NCBI RefSeq assembly: GCF_000234665.1
Contig: NC_018319.1
Span: forward strand, 372,001-436,000
Length of the DNA: 64,000 nucleotides
Reading direction: 5' to 3'
Source: Leishmania mexicana MHOM/GT/2001/U1103
Taxonomy: Eukaryota; Euglenozoa; Kinetoplastea; Trypanosomatida; Trypanosomatidae
The notes beneath the pieces were generated by a model. It did no database searches. It was not told where the DNA came from and worked only from the letters and a program-made list of their open reading frames with translations. This document shows, piece after piece, positions 20,566 to 30,341 of the stretch (position 1 is its first letter; each line of letters starts with the position of its first letter). The translations under genes and the position numbers were made by a program.

Positions 20566-21159
20566 TCACAGCCGTTGCACGAGACTGCGTTTTCCCGCTG
20601 CCTTCCCGGTCGTAACCGGGTCCATCTCGATCGCCGGCCCAACGCGCTTCGTTGACGGGGACGACAGGCGTTTGATTTCCTTCGACGCCAGACCAGGGTT
20701 GAGGAACTTGGGGCAGGTGATGGTGCAGTTAAAGATATTGTGGCACATGTTCACCAGGTTGCCCGTCTCGAACATGCGCACGCGCTCGTCAAAGTCGCGG
20801 TCGAGGGGCTCGACGAGCCAGCGGTACGACTGGAGCAGCACGGCAGGACCCAAGAAATGCTCACGGTTCCACCAGTACTGCGGGCAGGAGCCGGTGCAAG
20901 AGGCGCAGAGCACGCACTCGTAGAGCCCCTCGAGACGCATGCGGTTGCTAGAGTCGACCTTCTCCTTCAGATACCACCGGTTCACGGTATAGTTCGCGTT
21001 GGCGATGCGGCGCGTGAGGAGGTGCATCGCTGTTTTACTGTTGTCCTTGGCCGTGTACAGCTGCGGCGTCTTGGGCGTCGAGTTTTTTATGAGGTGGCGG
21101 TACATGTACAGCGGGCTGCTGTAGTTCGCCAGCTGACCGGGGAGGGGTGCGGACGGCAT
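20566..21159 (-). CDS. SDH2C: SDH2C, C-terminal half of the split succinate dehydrogenase iron-sulphur subunit
   Basis: A complete 197-residue protein corresponding only to the bacterial-ferredoxin-like half of SdhB. Cluster ligands are visible: C82, C85 and C88 of CVLCASCTGSC with C149 for the [4Fe-4S] cluster, and C92, C139, C145 in CHNIFNCTITCPKFLNPG for the [3Fe-4S] cluster. W97 in QYWWN is in the region of the quinone-site tryptophan. There is no plant-ferredoxin [2Fe-2S] domain in this gene or nearby, in line with the known split of SDH2 into SDH2N and SDH2C in euglenozoans. It works in mitochondrial complex II; residues 1-75 replace the missing domain and may contact SDH2N. Confidence 0.93.
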   Translation of the reverse strand: MPSAPLPGQLANYSSPLYMYRHLIKNSTPKTPQLYTAKDNSKTAMHLLTRRIANANYTVNRWYLKEKVDSSNRMRLEGLYECVLCASCTGSCPQYWWNREHFLGPAVLLQSYRWLVEPLDRDFDERVRMFETGNLVNMCHNIFNCTITCPKFLNPGLASKEIKRLSSPSTKRVGPAIEMDPVTTGKAAGKRSLVQRL

Positions 21160-21746
21160 TTTTTATGGTTTTACGTGTGCCTGCTGCCTTTTCCGAGGTG
21201 GCGGCGACAGCGGGCGTGTGTGGCGAGTGGAGACGAAGGCGGATGAGGGTAGAAGAGAGGTCTCAGTGCAGCGTGGTCCATTGCATTCGTCCCTCTGCCT
21301 GCATGTGTGCGTGCGCCCGTTGTCATCTCGACTGGGCCTGCCGAGTCCGTTTCTGCACGCGCCTCGGTGACCCCTTGAAGGCCACAGGGATGGGGGAATG
21401 GGGGGGGTGAGGAAGGCAACGCAGCCCCCCTTCCCTCGCCAAACAGAGAAGGAGCACGACCCGAGATCGTGCACCAAGCACACATGCACGCAGACACCCA
21501 GGGCTTCTGCGATGGGTGTCTGCTCTGCTGCAGACGGCGTTGCCGCTCCCCCCAACCTTGGCGTGGCGTGCGGCGTCGATGATGATTCGTTGCTCCTTTA
21601 ACTGTGCCGCGGTGTTGTTGGCGTGTGCCGAAGCGAGGAGGCACGCCAGACACGGGAAACGAATGACTGAAAGAAGAAAACGAAAAAAATTGGAGCGAGG
21701 GGACACCACCACCACCACCACCACCACCACCCGCGCACGGTGTGCA
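21160..21746. other. Intergenic region between eL6 and SDH2C
   Basis: No gene seen. Contains a (CCA)n run at about 21707-21731 close to the eL6 stop codon and a G run near 21399-21408. Short for this window, in keeping with the short 3'UTR of a ribosomal protein mRNA. Confidence 0.65.
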
Positions 21747-22328
21747 TTACCAGTTCCAGCGGTGCGGCGCATCACCGGGCTTCACCGTGAAGACGGAGCG
21801 CAGGTAGCCGGCCTTCTCCTTGCCCTGAGCGTCCTTCTTGATGGCGGCGATGAGGGCGGCGTCGATCTTCTTCTGCAGCTGGGCGCGCGCGTCCGACACG
21901 GTGGTCTTCTTCCCCGCCTTGGAGGTCTTCTTGGCAGCCTTCTCCGCCTTGGCCTTCTGCTTGTCGCCCATGAAGTCGCCCTCGCTCTTGGTCGGCTTCT
22001 CCGCCTTGGGGCGCTGGAACACCTCGGGGGTGATGGGCGCCGTGTCAACGCTGGAGATGTCGACCTTGGTGCTGGTGGCGATCACATAGCGGGAGTCAAT
22101 GCGGCGGATGGGGACGCCATTGTACTTCATCGGGCCGGACACGACCAGCGGACCGTTGTGCGGAAGCTGCTTCAGGATCACGGCGCGACGACCGCGGAAA
22201 CGGCCGGCGAGGATGATCGCGATGGTGCCCGGAGCACAGCTCTTGCGCAGAGTCGTGTACTCGGGGCTCTTGCGCGACACCTTCTTCGCCGCCTTCCTCT
22301 TCGCGGGGCACTTGACGGCGGTGGCCAT
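21747..22328 (-). CDS. RPL6: 60S ribosomal protein eL6
   Basis: A complete 193-residue basic protein starting MATAVKCPAKRKAAKKVSRK. The KOW-type core is clear in PGTIAIILAGRFRGRRAVIL, KQLPHNGPLVVSGPMKYNGV and PIRRIDSRYVIATSTKVDIS, all diagnostic of eL6. A Lys/Ala-rich helix follows (residues 125-165) and the protein ends KPGDAPHRWNW. It is a structural protein of the large ribosomal subunit. A good splice acceptor lies directly upstream (see 22340-22361). Confidence 0.95.
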   Translation of the reverse strand: MATAVKCPAKRKAAKKVSRKSPEYTTLRKSCAPGTIAIILAGRFRGRRAVILKQLPHNGPLVVSGPMKYNGVPIRRIDSRYVIATSTKVDISSVDTAPITPEVFQRPKAEKPTKSEGDFMGDKQKAKAEKAAKKTSKAGKKTTVSDARAQLQKKIDAALIAAIKKDAQGKEKAGYLRSVFTVKPGDAPHRWNW

Positions 22329-22339
22329 GCTTGGGGGTT

Positions 22340-22361
22340 CTGTGGGACGGGGAGGGGGTAC
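22340..22361 (-). promoter_or_regulatory. Spliced-leader acceptor of eL6
   Basis: On the minus strand a C/T tract ends in CCCACAG at 22346-22340, 11 bases before the eL6 ATG at 22328. This is a near-ideal trans-splice acceptor and predicts a very short 5'UTR. Confidence 0.6.
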
Positions 22362-22850
22362 AGCTGGTTTCGTGCCAGTGTCTCACTCTCTGTGGTTGTG
22401 TGCGTGTGTTTGGATGCAGGGGCAGTGGCACAGACGACATAAGTTTTTTTTTTTGGGATGTGTGTGTGTGTGTGTGTGGAGGGGGAGGGGGAGGGGGGAA
22501 AGGGCGAAGGGGAGGGGGAGGGGTATAAGAAGGCCGACTCGCACCACACTCTGGGCAGTGTCGCGAGCATGGAGAGCGAAGGAAACTTAATTCGTGCACG
22601 GGCGGGTCCTTGACTGTGGGGCATCACCACCTCTGTGTGGAGACCCGAAGCCGGTGGCGAGGGGACCCGAGGTGTGGCGGAAGTCGGGCAGGAGGGAGGG
22701 AGGGAGGGGGAGGCGGGCGTCGACCCGCTTCAAAGTCCATCAAACGGGGGTTCCCTCTGCTGACCAGCAGTGCCGCGGGACGCTGTCATGTCTTCGCTTG
22801 CTGAGTTGGTTACTGCGTTATGTCCCGTCAAAAGGAATGAGGAAAAGGGA

Positions 22851-22980
22851 GACACACACACACACCCACGCACACACACACGCACGCACACACGCAGGCA
22901 CACACACACACACACATATACATATAAACATATACATATACACGCACGCACACACACGCACACGCATATGCACGCACCTG
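22851..22980. repeat. Interrupted CA/CATA microsatellite
   Basis: About 130 bases of CA, CACG and CATA repeats on the plus strand (GT/TATG on the coding strand), with a central ATACATATA segment at 22914-22940. Simple sequence without coding potential. Confidence 0.9.
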
Positions 22981-24750
22981 CACCGACACGTGCGAAAACA
23001 AACAAACGAGGAACATTATATAAGGAGGACGGTTGCGTGTACCGGAATGGTGGTGGGCCTGCGGTATAGGAGGAGGTGGGGGGCGTGCATTACGGGTCTC
23101 AACAACAAGAAACGACAGCTTTGTAGTATAGGAGGGGGGAGGGGGGATACAGGGAGAGAGGCAGACAGAGAGAGTGTGGGCGGTGCTGCAGGCACGTAGG
23201 AGTTGGCGGCGATGATGTCAGCTACACCGTTGGGGGACTATCAACCCGCCCCCCTCTCCCCACACGCACACACATGTGTCCACAGGCTTTTTCCCAACGC
23301 CACCCCTGCTTTACCCCTCCACGCACACGCAAAGACGTACACACATGTAAACGAGTATTAAGGAGGAGGCGAACACCGACGCACGCACGATCGAAGCCAA
23401 GAGAGAAAGAGGGTGGTGAGCGGAGGCGGGGGGAGGGGAGGGAGAAGCCATGGCACGGCCGCTGGATCGGATACGGCGCCAGGCTGTATCGACAGTTCGG
23501 AGGGGGTGAGAGCCACAAAATACACACACACACACACACGCATGCACAAAAACGGGCAGGCACCGACTGCCTGCAGACTCATATATATATATGGATACAT
23601 ATATGTATAGATATTGATATATAGCGAGAGAAACACGAGGACGAAGAGTGGTGAGGGAGTCAAAGTGGGAGGGAGAGAAGGCGAATACATCGAGGAAAAG
23701 GGGGGAGGGGAGGGAGCGCTGTGGCGGTGGCCGTGGCTGTGAACGACGGAGGCAAGCCCCCCCCCCCCCCCACACACACACACCCAAGGAGAGAAGGAGC
23801 GAAAGGAAAGGACAAGGCCATGCAAACGAGGAGGGAGTGGAGGCCCCGAGGGAGGGGGGGGGGGAGGTTGGGCAGAGAGCGGCGAGCGAGAAGCTAGCCT
23901 GGCACAGGTCTACACAGCAAACGAAACCAAACACGAACCGTAAACGCAAAGGATTCGCCGCGGCGGCGGCGGCGGCGGTGTGTGTGTGTGTGAGGGAAAG
24001 AGGTTGTGGCCACCATGTGCGAGGGGAGAGGGCATCCTTCCGAGCCTCATGACCACCACAAGGTCCACTGCACAGACGGGCACACCCACGCACGTCGAGC
24101 GAGGCTCCCACTTGATGTGGTTCATAGACACAGGGTGCAACAACAAAAAACAAAGAGGGCGGTTACAGTCACGCACTCCCCCCCCTCCCCCTCTCCCCGA
24201 CACACGGACGTCAACAGCCTTCGTCGTGTGCGGGTGTGTGCGAACACGTATTGCGCATGTTTACATGTGCGTCGACAATACTGCCATCGATGGCGGTATG
24301 CGGGGAGGAGCGCGTTGCGATGTGCTTAGTGAGTGTCCTCCGGTGTACATGTGCGTGCCGTGTTCCCCTCAGGCCATCGCTGCCACAAAAAAAAAACTGC
24401 CATGACCTTTCTGAATGCTGAGGCTCATGATGGACGCGTGCACTGCATTACGGTTGGTCCTCGCCTCCCTCTTCTTCTATACCTTTCTCCGCTGTCTTGG
24501 TTCCTGGCGCGCTGTCCCTCGTGCTGTCTCACCTCGACATCGTCGTCGAGGGGATGGGTGGGGGAGGGCATGATGCGGTGCACACCGCCAACACGTCACT
24601 CGCTGAGGTGGGTGAGGAGGAGGAGGAGAGGCTGCATCAAAGGCCCTGTGTATGTTACCGTGCTCATCAGTGACTCATGCTTCTGCGGAGGGTGGTGGTG
24701 GCTAGAAAGGATTGTAGCCCAAGAGACCGCCCAGACGCTACATGATGGCT

Positions 24751-27700
24751 CTACTTGGTACTCTTCGCCGCGGTGGCGTAGACCTCGGTCATGTAGCGGA
24801 AGAAGTCGAACTCGTTGCTGTCCACCCCGGTCTGGTAGACGTAGCGAGAGGCAAGCCACATGGCGCAGATGGCGTGCTGGTAGCTCTCCGGCACGCGCTT
24901 CAGCATCACATCCACCGGCACCACCTCCTTCAGCGTCTTGGGCGCATATTGATCCATCACGTAGCGGATCAGGTCGCGGTTCTGGAAGATGTCGCTGCTC
25001 AGCATGCTTGCGCGGATCTGCACGTTCTTTCTGCTGAGCGCGTCAGCGATGAGCGTCTTGGACTGCTGCGGGTCCTTCTCCCACTCACGCCAGATGGCGT
25101 TGAACTCGAGCTTCGCATTCTCCTCAATGCGGTCGAGGATCTCCTTCACGTAGCTCTTGTAAAACTCCGGCGCATCCGTGGCGCTCTTGGCGGACATGTA
25201 CTTGGTGTGCTCCTCGTCGGAGAGGCAGAGGCCTGCAAACACCTCCAGCGAGGAGGATGTCACGCCACCCTTGTTCGCCGACGCATCCTTGATGAGCGTC
25301 ACGCCGCACTTCTCGAGCGCCAGACGGGCGTCCTGTGAGATAAACAGGTTGGCGCCTTCCACAATGATCTTGAACTTTAGCTGCTCCGGCGACAAGTTCG
25401 CGTACTTGCCTTCCATCATGGACTCACCGTCCGCGTTCGAAATCTTGAGGAACTTGCCAACGTTTTCGAGCGTCACGCTTCGCGGGCGCCCGCCACAAGG
25501 GACGAAGACATCGGCGTCGGAGTACTTGAGGAAGTGGAACTCATTACGCAGGCGAGAGCCGTCCTCGACGAGGGTGCCGTCGGGCAGCTTCACATTCCGG
25601 TCCTCCGTCAGCACCAGGAAGCCCTCCGGCGACAGCTTACTGCGGTTGAACTCGCGCAGCGGCAGGCGGTGGTGGGCCAGGCGGGCGAGTTCCTCGCGGT
25701 CGATGCCCTTCGGGTCGTGCAGCGAGGCCGAGATGTCCACCATGCCGACCATCTTCTCCTTGCTGCGCAGCACCTCGTTCGAGCCGAGGTCGCCGTCCGG
25801 GCCGCCGGTCTGGAACTTGCGCATCTCCGACTCCTTGAGACCGAGCTTCTCGTAGATGGACGTCACGTAGGCTCGCACGCTGTGCGTCGTCATCCCGTAC
25901 ACGTCGTGCGGGATGCCGCCAAGCTCGGGGTCCTTGCCAGTCGTGAAGGACTTCCACGACTTGTAGCCACGCCCCTTGCCGTAGAGCGCGCCAGCGGCCG
26001 GGAAGGTGCCGGCGGTGTTCTCATCCGGGCCGAGGAAGATGATCTCCTCTGACTTGAGCCCGTCCACGACGCCCTTTTCGCCAGGGATGATGACATCGAG
26101 CAGAGCGTCAACGTACTGGAGGAAGATGTGCTGGCAGCGCACCTCGTCGAACTTGTTGAGGTAGCGACTGGAGACGAGAATCGTGCCCTTGCTGCCCCCC
26201 TCCGGGATGTCTTTATTTTTCAGCAGCTGCGTGTGAGCGAGGTTGTAGTTCTCCTGGAAGACGGAGCGTTTGTTTCGGCGGTAGTCGCGCTCCTTGCAGA
26301 TGATCATGCGCACACCACCACGCGCGATGTCGGTGAAGCGGATGTGGAAGCCGCGCCACTGCCCGCCAGCGAAGAGGAAGACGCCGTGCGGTACACGCGG
26401 GAACTCGAGCTCCTTGAGAAACGTCGGGTTCAGCCGGAAGGCGAGCGCGGCCTTCTCTGTCTTGCAGAAGTTGTGCTTAATAATCACCTCATTGAACTTG
26501 AGGAAGGTCATGAACAGCATGCGGTCGTAATCCGGGCGGTCGTCCTCGCGCAGGCGGTGCGTAATCTTCTCGGCAATGGCAGCGCGGCGCTCGGGCGTGG
26601 AGCCAAGACGGAAGTCTTCGTAGATGAGCTTCACAAACTCCGGGTAGAGGGCGATGACGGAGCCGGTGTAGCGCTCGGACATGACCTCCTGCGTCAGTGA
26701 GCTTCGCAGGTTGTTCAGCCGATTCACGCCATTCGGCTCCTTCGCCAGGATCGCCTTGAGGTGACGGTAGTCGTCTGTCGTCGGGCTCGGAGTGAAGTAC
26801 ATGGTGAAGATGACGGCTGCGTCAATGAACACCGTTTCCTCACATGACAGCGCGCCGGCCTCGTGCAGACGCGTGATGGCGTTGAAGGGCCGGTTTGGCA
26901 GCAGTCCGACCAGCGAGGCCCGCTCCTGTATCTGCTCAGCGGTCGCGCCGCGGATCTCAAAGCCGTACACCAGCACCCCATTCGAGAAGCTGTAGGACAC
27001 GCTCATCATGACCTCAGCCCCCTCGATCTCCTGGAAGATGGACAGCAGCGAGGCGACGTAATTCGTGCGCTCGACCATGGTGGCCATCGTGAAGGACACA
27101 TGCCCCTTTTCCACCTCCTCGACGTGGAAGACCGGGAAAACAGAGTTGAGCTGGCGGCGGAGTAGGCCCCGGATAATGTTCTTCTGCTCCTCCGTCATTT
27201 GCCTGGCGGCCGCCTGCGTCGGCAGTGCCGGGTTTTTGGGGTTGACATGCTCCTCCTGGCTGCTGCTCTCGACGAAGGACTCGATGGAGGCGCTGTAGAT
27301 GGCGAACTTTCGGTCCTCGCTGACGTAGTGGTGCGTGTTACTGCCGAGATTAGGATCCTGGTTAAGGGACACAAACCGCGCCATCTTGCGCAGCATGCGC
27401 AGCTTCTTCTGAGGCTCGTTGTGACAAATGTAGAAGGCGGTGCAATGGTTCTCGTGGACGTACTCGAAGGAGTCGCCCATGCGGTGGCGAGCCTCCGCCG
27501 TCAAAAGGCCCTTCACGTGGGCGATCATCTCCGCCTGAGAGAAGTTGCGCGGGTAGCTCGACTTCTCGAGGCCGCTCACGAAGGTGTTTGCGAGGGACTC
27601 GACAATGTTCTTGTCGAAGACAGCCTGCGTCGCAACAGCATTGATGATGGCGTCCCGGTCCACCAGCGGCGACGTGGCGCCGGAGGAAGCGAAGCGGCCC

Positions 27701-27804
27701 GGGGTGGCAAGCGAGGTGACACCGAGCAGCGTCATGGCGTGGCTGGCCGGGAGGGCGCGGCCACAGAGTCGGGCCACGGCCCGGGAGGCGGTATGGCGCA
27801 TCAT
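24751..27804 (-). CDS. GDH: NAD-specific glutamate dehydrogenase, large mitochondrial type
   Basis: 1017 residues from the first of two adjacent ATGs at 27804 (MMRHTASRAVARLCGRALPA), a typical mitochondrial targeting sequence rich in Arg, Ala and Ser. The C-terminal half has the GDH catalytic domain: WRGFHIRFTDIARGGVRMI near residue 492 (substrate-binding region), KDIPEGGSKGTILVS, GPDENTAGTFPAAGALYG, and the coenzyme-domain entry TGGPDGDLGSNEVL near residue 667. The roughly 450-residue N-terminal extension is that of the about 115-kDa class also found in fungi (GDH2). The enzyme deaminates glutamate to 2-oxoglutarate with NAD, feeding amino-acid carbon into the TCA cycle, which is important in insect stages. 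No frameshift or missing motif was seen. Confidence 0.95.
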   Translation of the reverse strand: MMRHTASRAVARLCGRALPASHAMTLLGVTSLATPGRFASSGATSPLVDRDAIINAVATQAVFDKNIVESLANTFVSGLEKSSYPRNFSQAEMIAHVKGLLTAEARHRMGDSFEYVHENHCTAFYICHNEPQKKLRMLRKMARFVSLNQDPNLGSNTHHYVSEDRKFAIYSASIESFVESSSQEEHVNPKNPALPTQAAARQMTEEQKNIIRGLLRRQLNSVFPVFHVEEVEKGHVSFTMATMVERTNYVASLLSIFQEIEGAEVMMSVSYSFSNGVLVYGFEIRGATAEQIQERASLVGLLPNRPFNAITRLHEAGALSCEETVFIDAAVIFTMYFTPSPTTDDYRHLKAILAKEPNGVNRLNNLRSSLTQEVMSERYTGSVIALYPEFVKLIYEDFRLGSTPERRAAIAEKITHRLREDDRPDYDRMLFMTFLKFNEVIIKHNFCKTEKAALAFRLNPTFLKELEFPRVPHGVFLFAGGQWRGFHIRFTDIARGGVRMIICKERDYRRNKRSVFQENYNLAHTQLLKNKDIPEGGSKGTILVSSRYLNKFDEVRCQHIFLQYVDALLDVIIPGEKGVVDGLKSEEIIFLGPDENTAGTFPAAGALYGKGRGYKSWKSFTTGKDPELGGIPHDVYGMTTHSVRAYVTSIYEKLGLKESEMRKFQTGGPDGDLGSNEVLRSKEKMVGMVDISASLHDPKGIDREELARLAHHRLPLREFNRSKLSPEGFLVLTEDRNVKLPDGTLVEDGSRLRNEFHFLKYSDADVFVPCGGRPRSVTLENVGKFLKISNADGESMMEGKYANLSPEQLKFKIIVEGANLFISQDARLALEKCGVTLIKDASANKGGVTSSSLEVFAGLCLSDEEHTKYMSAKSATDAPEFYKSYVKEILDRIEENAKLEFNAIWREWEKDPQQSKTLIADALSRKNVQIRASMLSSDIFQNRDLIRYVMDQYAPKTLKEVVPVDVMLKRVPESYQHAICAMWLASRYVYQTGVDSNEFDFFRYMTEVYATAAKSTK

Positions 27805-27838
27805 TTTTTTTTCGGTTGATGTCGAACTTTGTGTTGTT

Positions 27839-27931
27839 CTGAGAGGCCGTATGACGCTTAAGAAAGTAACGGGCACGAGAGAGGGGAGAGAGCGCGCGAA
27901 TAGCCTGAGGAGGAGGAGGAGGGGGGGGAGA
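27839..27931 (-). promoter_or_regulatory. Candidate spliced-leader acceptors of GDH
   Basis: On the coding strand two acceptor-like sites precede the GDH ATG: a run of C followed by (CTC)n ending in CAG at 27907-27905, and a second C/T stretch (27892-27877) followed by CTCTCAG ending at 27839. They predict 5'UTRs of about 100 or 35 bases. I cannot tell which is used. Confidence 0.42.
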
Positions 27932-28538
27932 GACACGTGACAGCACGGCTGTGCGGGTGTGAGAGGGAGAGGGAGGGAGGGGGAGGGGCAGGCAAGACTA
28001 CAAGAAGGTCGTTTTGTGGTTTAGGGGAAAGTGCAGCCGGGCAAACAAAGCACACACTCCCGGGCAGACACGGACGGACACAGACAGGGAGACAGAGAGC
28101 TACACGATCACACCGACAAGAGGACTCGAACGACAACGACAACGAAGACACCCAAGATGAAAGCGAGAGCGGTAATAAGAATAGACGGACACAGAGACGG
28201 GCTGCGAGCGAGGGCAAAGAAAAGAAAAAAAAACGGAAGGCACGTAGACGGTGAAGCAAGAATTAGGTCGACAAAACAACAACCAACAACAAACAAAAGG
28301 CACGCGATGAGTCGGTGTGTGCTTGTGTGTGTGTGGTTGATATAAAACAACAGCTCCCCCTAAAAAAAAAAGTGACAACAAATAATAAATAAATAAATAA
28401 ATAAATAAAAAAATGCGAAAAATTTTCGTCGTCCAGACCGCGACAGGGCACACACAAATGTATATATATATATATATATACACACACAAAAAATGTGAAA
28501 ATCTCCAAAAAAAACGTTTTTTTATGTTTTTTTTTTTA

Positions 28539-28540
<2 letters not shown>

Positions 28541-28573
<33 letters not shown>

Positions 28574-28688
28574 TCCCTTGATCAGGCAGGCACACAGGCA
28601 GGGAGGGAGGGAGGGAGGGACAGACACTACACCACAACACCGTCAAGGAACCACCTATACTAATACGTTCCCCCTTTATATATATTAG

Positions 28689-28722
<34 letters not shown>

Positions 28723-28837
28723 TCCCTTGATCAGGCAGGCACACAGGCAGGGAGGGAGGGAGGGAGGGACAGACACTACACCACAACACCGTCAAGGAAC
28801 CACCTATACTAATACGTTCCCCCTTTATATATATTAG

Positions 28838-28869
<32 letters not shown>
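28541..28869. repeat. Two perfect tandem copies of a 149-bp unit flanked by GT runs
   Basis: The unit starts GGTCCCTTGATCAGG at 28572 and recurs at 28721, with no mismatch seen over 149 bases. Each unit contains a GCAGGCACACAGGCAGGG stretch, a GGGA repeat, the unique segment ACTACACCACAACACCGTC, the segment CCTATACTAATACG, a TATATA run and a terminal (GT)n of about 30 bases. A third GT run closes the array. It looks like a duplication mediated by the GT tracts. Confidence 0.93.
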
Positions 28870-28871
<2 letters not shown>

Positions 28872-30341
28872 GGCGGGAGAAGGGGAGGGGTGATGACGGA
28901 GTAAGTAGGCTGCCTTCGCTTGTTAGGTCTTATACAGGTGTATGATATTCGCGCCACTTGCGCAAGACTTGACCACGCGAGTGGGGGTGGGAGGGGGAGG
29001 AGGAGGTTGGAGGAGGGCGTGACAGCTTTTCGCGAGGGCGCGATCGCACAGGGGCCACGGGGAAAACACAAAAGGACAAAAAACAACAAAAAACACGAAA
29101 AACGAGAGCGCACGGTGCCCCACGAGAGATGTTGGGAGCGGGCGAGATGGGGGGGGGGGCACTCACGACGATGCCACGTTGAACACAACACGGGCCGCAG
29201 TGCGAGAGAGGGCGGGACGTGTAGAAAACGAACGACGAGGAGAAGGAAAGGAAAGGTGAGAGTGAGAGTGTGTGTGAGAGAGGACGGGGATGAAGAGGAA
29301 TAGGGGAACAGAAATTCATAAAAGCCGAGCTGCTTACACCAGCCCACATGGGCGAAGGGGGAGGGGAGGGGGGGTGGCGGTGGTGGCACAGATGCGTAGA
29401 GAGGGGAGAAAAAGGGGAGGGGGCGGTGGAGGGACGTGATGGAGAGCTTGGTGGAGGCGCACCCGCATCCGTCACGGTGTGGTGGATGGCGAGAGAATGA
29501 GAGAGCAGCTGGGGAGCACGCACCGGTGTACATAGACACCACCGCACGTCGGTGGAAAAGGACGGAGAACGGTGATGGGGAGGCTGGGTGGGTGGCGGGA
29601 GGGGGTTGACCAGCAGCACCGGCGCCGCCTTTGTGGCCTCTATCTCGTTCGCTCCTCTTGTGCGTGCGGTGCCCCTCGGTTACACGTCTTCCTTCTTTTT
29701 TTTTTTCAGCCACGACATCACTCACAGTAGTTAAACGTTCCGACTTAACCGCAGCTGCTGTCACCCGTGTCGGCAGTGCGCCTGCTTGCCTGGCTGTGTG
29801 TAACAGCGCCAAGGGGGGAGGGGGCTGGATGGAGGGTGACGTCGGGAGGACGCGGCGAACATGAAAGGGAGCGCGTTGAAGAAGGATGAATGCCCTGGAT
29901 AAAACTGCATCCATCGGTATATCAAGGCTGTGAAAAATCACCGAGGGGGGGGGGAAGCAGATCGCTGCTGTCCTCTCCCTCCTCCCGGCAGAAGGTATCT
30001 GCTGCATCGATCCCTCGCTACGGCTGCTCAGTGGAGTTGGCAACCCGTGAGAGAGGGAGACAGCCAAAGGTGGCAGCTGCTGCGCGGCTGCCGGCTTTCT
30101 ATTTTCTGCTCCGCGCGTCCATGTCCGCCTGGCCCGTAGCTGCCTTCCCCTCTACACTATCCTCGCTGGAGAGAGGGGTGTTTTCCTCTTCGATTGGGAG
30201 CGGGCTCGAGATGGCGAACGGCACCGACAACAGCGAAGGGGCCAACGCCCGCGCAGCGCAGTAAAGCAAAAAGACACCGCGAGGCAGGCCACACACACAC
30301 ACACACACACACACGTGCACTTGCACACGCACGAGTGCGGC

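Larger units (their letters stand above)
22329..24750. other. Long intergenic region between GDH and eL6
   Basis: 2.4 kb with no supported gene. It has GT tracts (22457-22478), a long CA/TA microsatellite (listed separately), TA runs near 23580-23625, a C-run plus CA tract at 23757-23782 and a (CGG)n run near 23960-23977. It contains the GDH 3'UTR. Confidence 0.65.
27805..30341. other. Long intergenic region between the prenyl synthase and GDH genes
   Basis: 2.5 kb without a supported gene. The middle (28.2-28.5 kb) is strikingly A/T-rich: an (AAAT)n tract at 28381-28413, a TA run at 28461-28480 and T runs at 28517-28539. A duplicated 149-bp unit follows. From 28.9 to 29.9 kb the plus strand is purine-rich. 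It includes the polyprenyl synthase 3'UTR and the GDH 5' signals. Confidence 0.65.

Noticed and set aside
22730..23016. Frames encoding long Cys-Val or Thr-His alternations
   Set aside because: These are translations of CA/GT microsatellites and have no coding support.
28541..28869. Possible CRISPR array or mobile-element terminal repeats
   Set aside because: Only two identical adjacent units with no variable spacers, in a eukaryotic intergenic region; a simple tandem duplication explains it, and no transposase or reverse transcriptase frame is nearby.
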